The notes under the pieces are model-generated. The model was not told the DNA's origin. It made no database searches and saw nothing but the letters and a program-made list of their open reading frames with translations. From assembly GCA_964649445.1 (NCBI GenBank), contig CAZYPS010000109.1, positions 1-6,261 of the forward strand: a DNA stretch of 6,261 nt. Direction: 5' to 3'. Numbering within the stretch: the stretch's first letter is position 1; every line of letters starts with the position of its first letter. Made by a program: the position numbers and the translations under genes. This DNA comes from JAGXLP01 sp964649445. Its GTDB lineage: Bacteria > Bipolaricaulota > Bipolaricaulia > M55B111. This document shows, piece by piece, positions 5,181 to 6,261 of this stretch.

Positions 5181-6155
5181 GTGGAAACTATCTTTATCGG
5201 AACGGCTGGATTTGCCGTACCCGCCCTGCGCTCCGTAGCCGATGAACATCAGGTGAAATTGGTCATAACCCAGCCAGACCGTCCCAGTGGTCGCGACATG
5301 GAACCAAGCCAATCACCAGTCAAGAAAACAGCTCTAGAATTGGATCTGCCAGTTTTCCAGCCCGAGGATATAAACTCGGAAGAATCCCTGGTAAAAGTAA
5401 GTGAAATCGACCCAGAGGCGTTCGTGCTTGCTGCTTACGGTCAGATAATTTCGGGGAAATTTCTCGATCTCGTCGACTGGCCCGTAAATATCCACGGCTC
5501 ACTCCTTCCCAAATACCGCGGTGCAGCGCCGATCAACTGGGCGATAATTCGGGGAGAAGAAATTACCGGCGTTACCACCATCTTAATGGATGAAGGGCTG
5601 GACTCCGGACCCATCCTCTTAAAAGACAGGACGGAAATTGGTGAAAACGAGTCGGCGGGCGAACTCCACGACCGGCTGGCGGAGATGGGTGGAGATCTAA
5701 TCCTGGACACCCTAACCGGATTGAAAGAAGGTACCGTAGAGCCGACTCCTCAAAAAGGAAACCCGAGCTTTGCCCCGAAGTTAAGCCGGGACGATGGCCT
5801 GATAGATTGGAATCAGCCGTCCCAGGAAGTGCATAACTTAATCCGCGGTACAAATCCGTGGCCCGGAGCTTATACCTACTTCGAGGATCAGCAGAAAATA
5901 AAGATAAACCAATCCAGGGACCTGGGAGAACTCCAGGAAGATCTGTTGAGGAGGTTACCACTTCGCGAGAAGTCCAAAGACGCGGAACCCGGTAGGATAA
6001 TAGATTCAGGTAGCCTGGGTTTAGTAGTAAAGTGCGGAGAAAAAACGGCAGTTAAGTTAACTAGAGTCAAACCGTCCTCGAAATGTAAAATGAGCGGTAC
6101 CGATTTTGTAAATGGTTACCATATAGAGGTAGGAGACAAATTCGTCAATCCGTAG
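5181..6155 (+). CDS. fmt: Methionyl-tRNA formyltransferase
   Basis: Transfers a formyl group from 10-formyltetrahydrofolate to initiator Met-tRNA, giving fMet-tRNA for bacterial initiation. The N-terminal Rossmann-type catalytic domain begins METIFIGTAGFAVPALR (1-17), has TQPDRPSGR (30-38), and carries the catalytic set Asn103 and His105 in NIHGSLLPKYRGAAPINW plus Asp141 in MDEGLDSGPIL. The second domain begins around KLSRDDGLIDW (200-210) with IRGTNPWPGAY (221-231) and ends in the OB-like region with KMSGTDFVNGYHIEVGDKF (303-321). At 324 residues it is slightly longer than usual; the linker at about 245-270 looks extended. The GTG start fits the family N-terminus; only a weak GAGG (5167-5170) lies 10 nt upstream. 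The common partner def is not adjacent: recG lies divergently upstream. It ends in TAG. Confidence 0.96.
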   Translation: METIFIGTAGFAVPALRSVADEHQVKLVITQPDRPSGRDMEPSQSPVKKTALELDLPVFQPEDINSEESLVKVSEIDPEAFVLAAYGQIISGKFLDLVDWPVNIHGSLLPKYRGAAPINWAIIRGEEITGVTTILMDEGLDSGPILLKDRTEIGENESAGELHDRLAEMGGDLILDTLTGLKEGTVEPTPQKGNPSFAPKLSRDDGLIDWNQPSQEVHNLIRGTNPWPGAYTYFEDQQKIKINQSRDLGELQEDLLRRLPLREKSKDAEPGRIIDSGSLGLVVKCGEKTAVKLTRVKPSSKCKMSGTDFVNGYHIEVGDKFVNP

Positions 6156-6261
6156 TTTGAAATAGCCTTTCAAGTCATACTATCTCCTTTTCTATGACCA
6201 GTACCACTTGAAATCCCCCCACCCAACCACTATATTTTCTATCGCACAACTTGTGACACTG
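6156..6261. other. Region after fmt with competing inverted repeats, no gene seen
   Basis: TTGAAA (6157-6162), TTTCAA (6168-6173) and TTGAAA (6208-6213) allow two exclusive stems: 6157-6173 (6 bp, 5-nt loop) or TTTCAAGT (6168-6175) with ACTTGAAA (6206-6213), 8 bp. GTCATA (6174-6179) can also pair with TATGAC (6193-6198). No U-tract follows 6213, so a classical terminator is not clear. Near the end, CACAACTTGTG (6245-6255) is palindromic. No plausible coding start is seen on the plus strand. Confidence 0.4.

Noticed and set aside
6055..6192. Minus-strand ORF starting TTG at 6173 (38 codons), with an AAGGAG-like site upstream, antisense to the end of fmt.
   Set aside because: Spacing is long at about 10 nt, the nearer ATG stops after two codons, and the frame is mostly a shadow of conserved fmt sequence.
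6245..6255. Palindrome CACAACTTGTG as an operator.
   Set aside because: It is only 11 nt, at the window edge, with no gene or promoter in view to attach it to.

Overview
This is a bacterial chromosomal window of ordinary core genes; I see no phage, transposon, CRISPR or defence cargo. Bacterial markers are ribosomal protein S2, EF-Ts, hexameric-type UMP kinase, GatC, RecG and methionyl-tRNA formyltransferase (Fmt), all with Shine-Dalgarno-like sites and two near-consensus sigma-70-type promoters. The phylum cannot be fixed from the window. The proteins are strongly acidic (EF-Ts about 51 Asp/Glu against 24 Lys/Arg by hand count; S2 ends in a 57-residue tail with 30 acidic and no basic residues). 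This hints at, but does not prove, a halophilic lineage.

Layout: positions 1-107 hold a strong promoter and the rpsB leader. Positions 108-2402 (+) carry rpsB, tsf and pyrH, a classic bacterial order. The usual next gene, frr, is absent; pyrH instead runs tail-to-tail into a minus-strand pair, recG (5024-2751) followed by gatC (2726-2424). A 156-nt divergent intergenic region (5025-5180) separates recG from fmt (5181-6155, +) and contains a good fmt promoter and clustered short repeats. The last 106 nt hold no recognised gene but do hold competing inverted repeats.

Functionally, S2, EF-Ts, GatC (with GatA and GatB encoded elsewhere) and Fmt all serve translation. PyrH supplies UDP for RNA and DNA precursors, and RecG remodels stalled replication forks.

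The most unusual part is the 61-nt tsf-pyrH gap (1622-1682). A stem of 7 bp, extendable to 9 with a bulge, pairs away the pyrH ribosome-binding site. A 16-codon potential leader ORF spans this hairpin. The TAG-TTAAA-TTG stop/start junction is duplicated, once at the tsf stop and TTG of the leader ORF, and once at the leader ORF stop and the TTG of pyrH. This looks like a possible translational-coupling control of pyrH. Its 9-nt core TTAAATTGA recurs in the recG-fmt intergenic region. No window-wide novel system is evident beyond such regulatory candidates.
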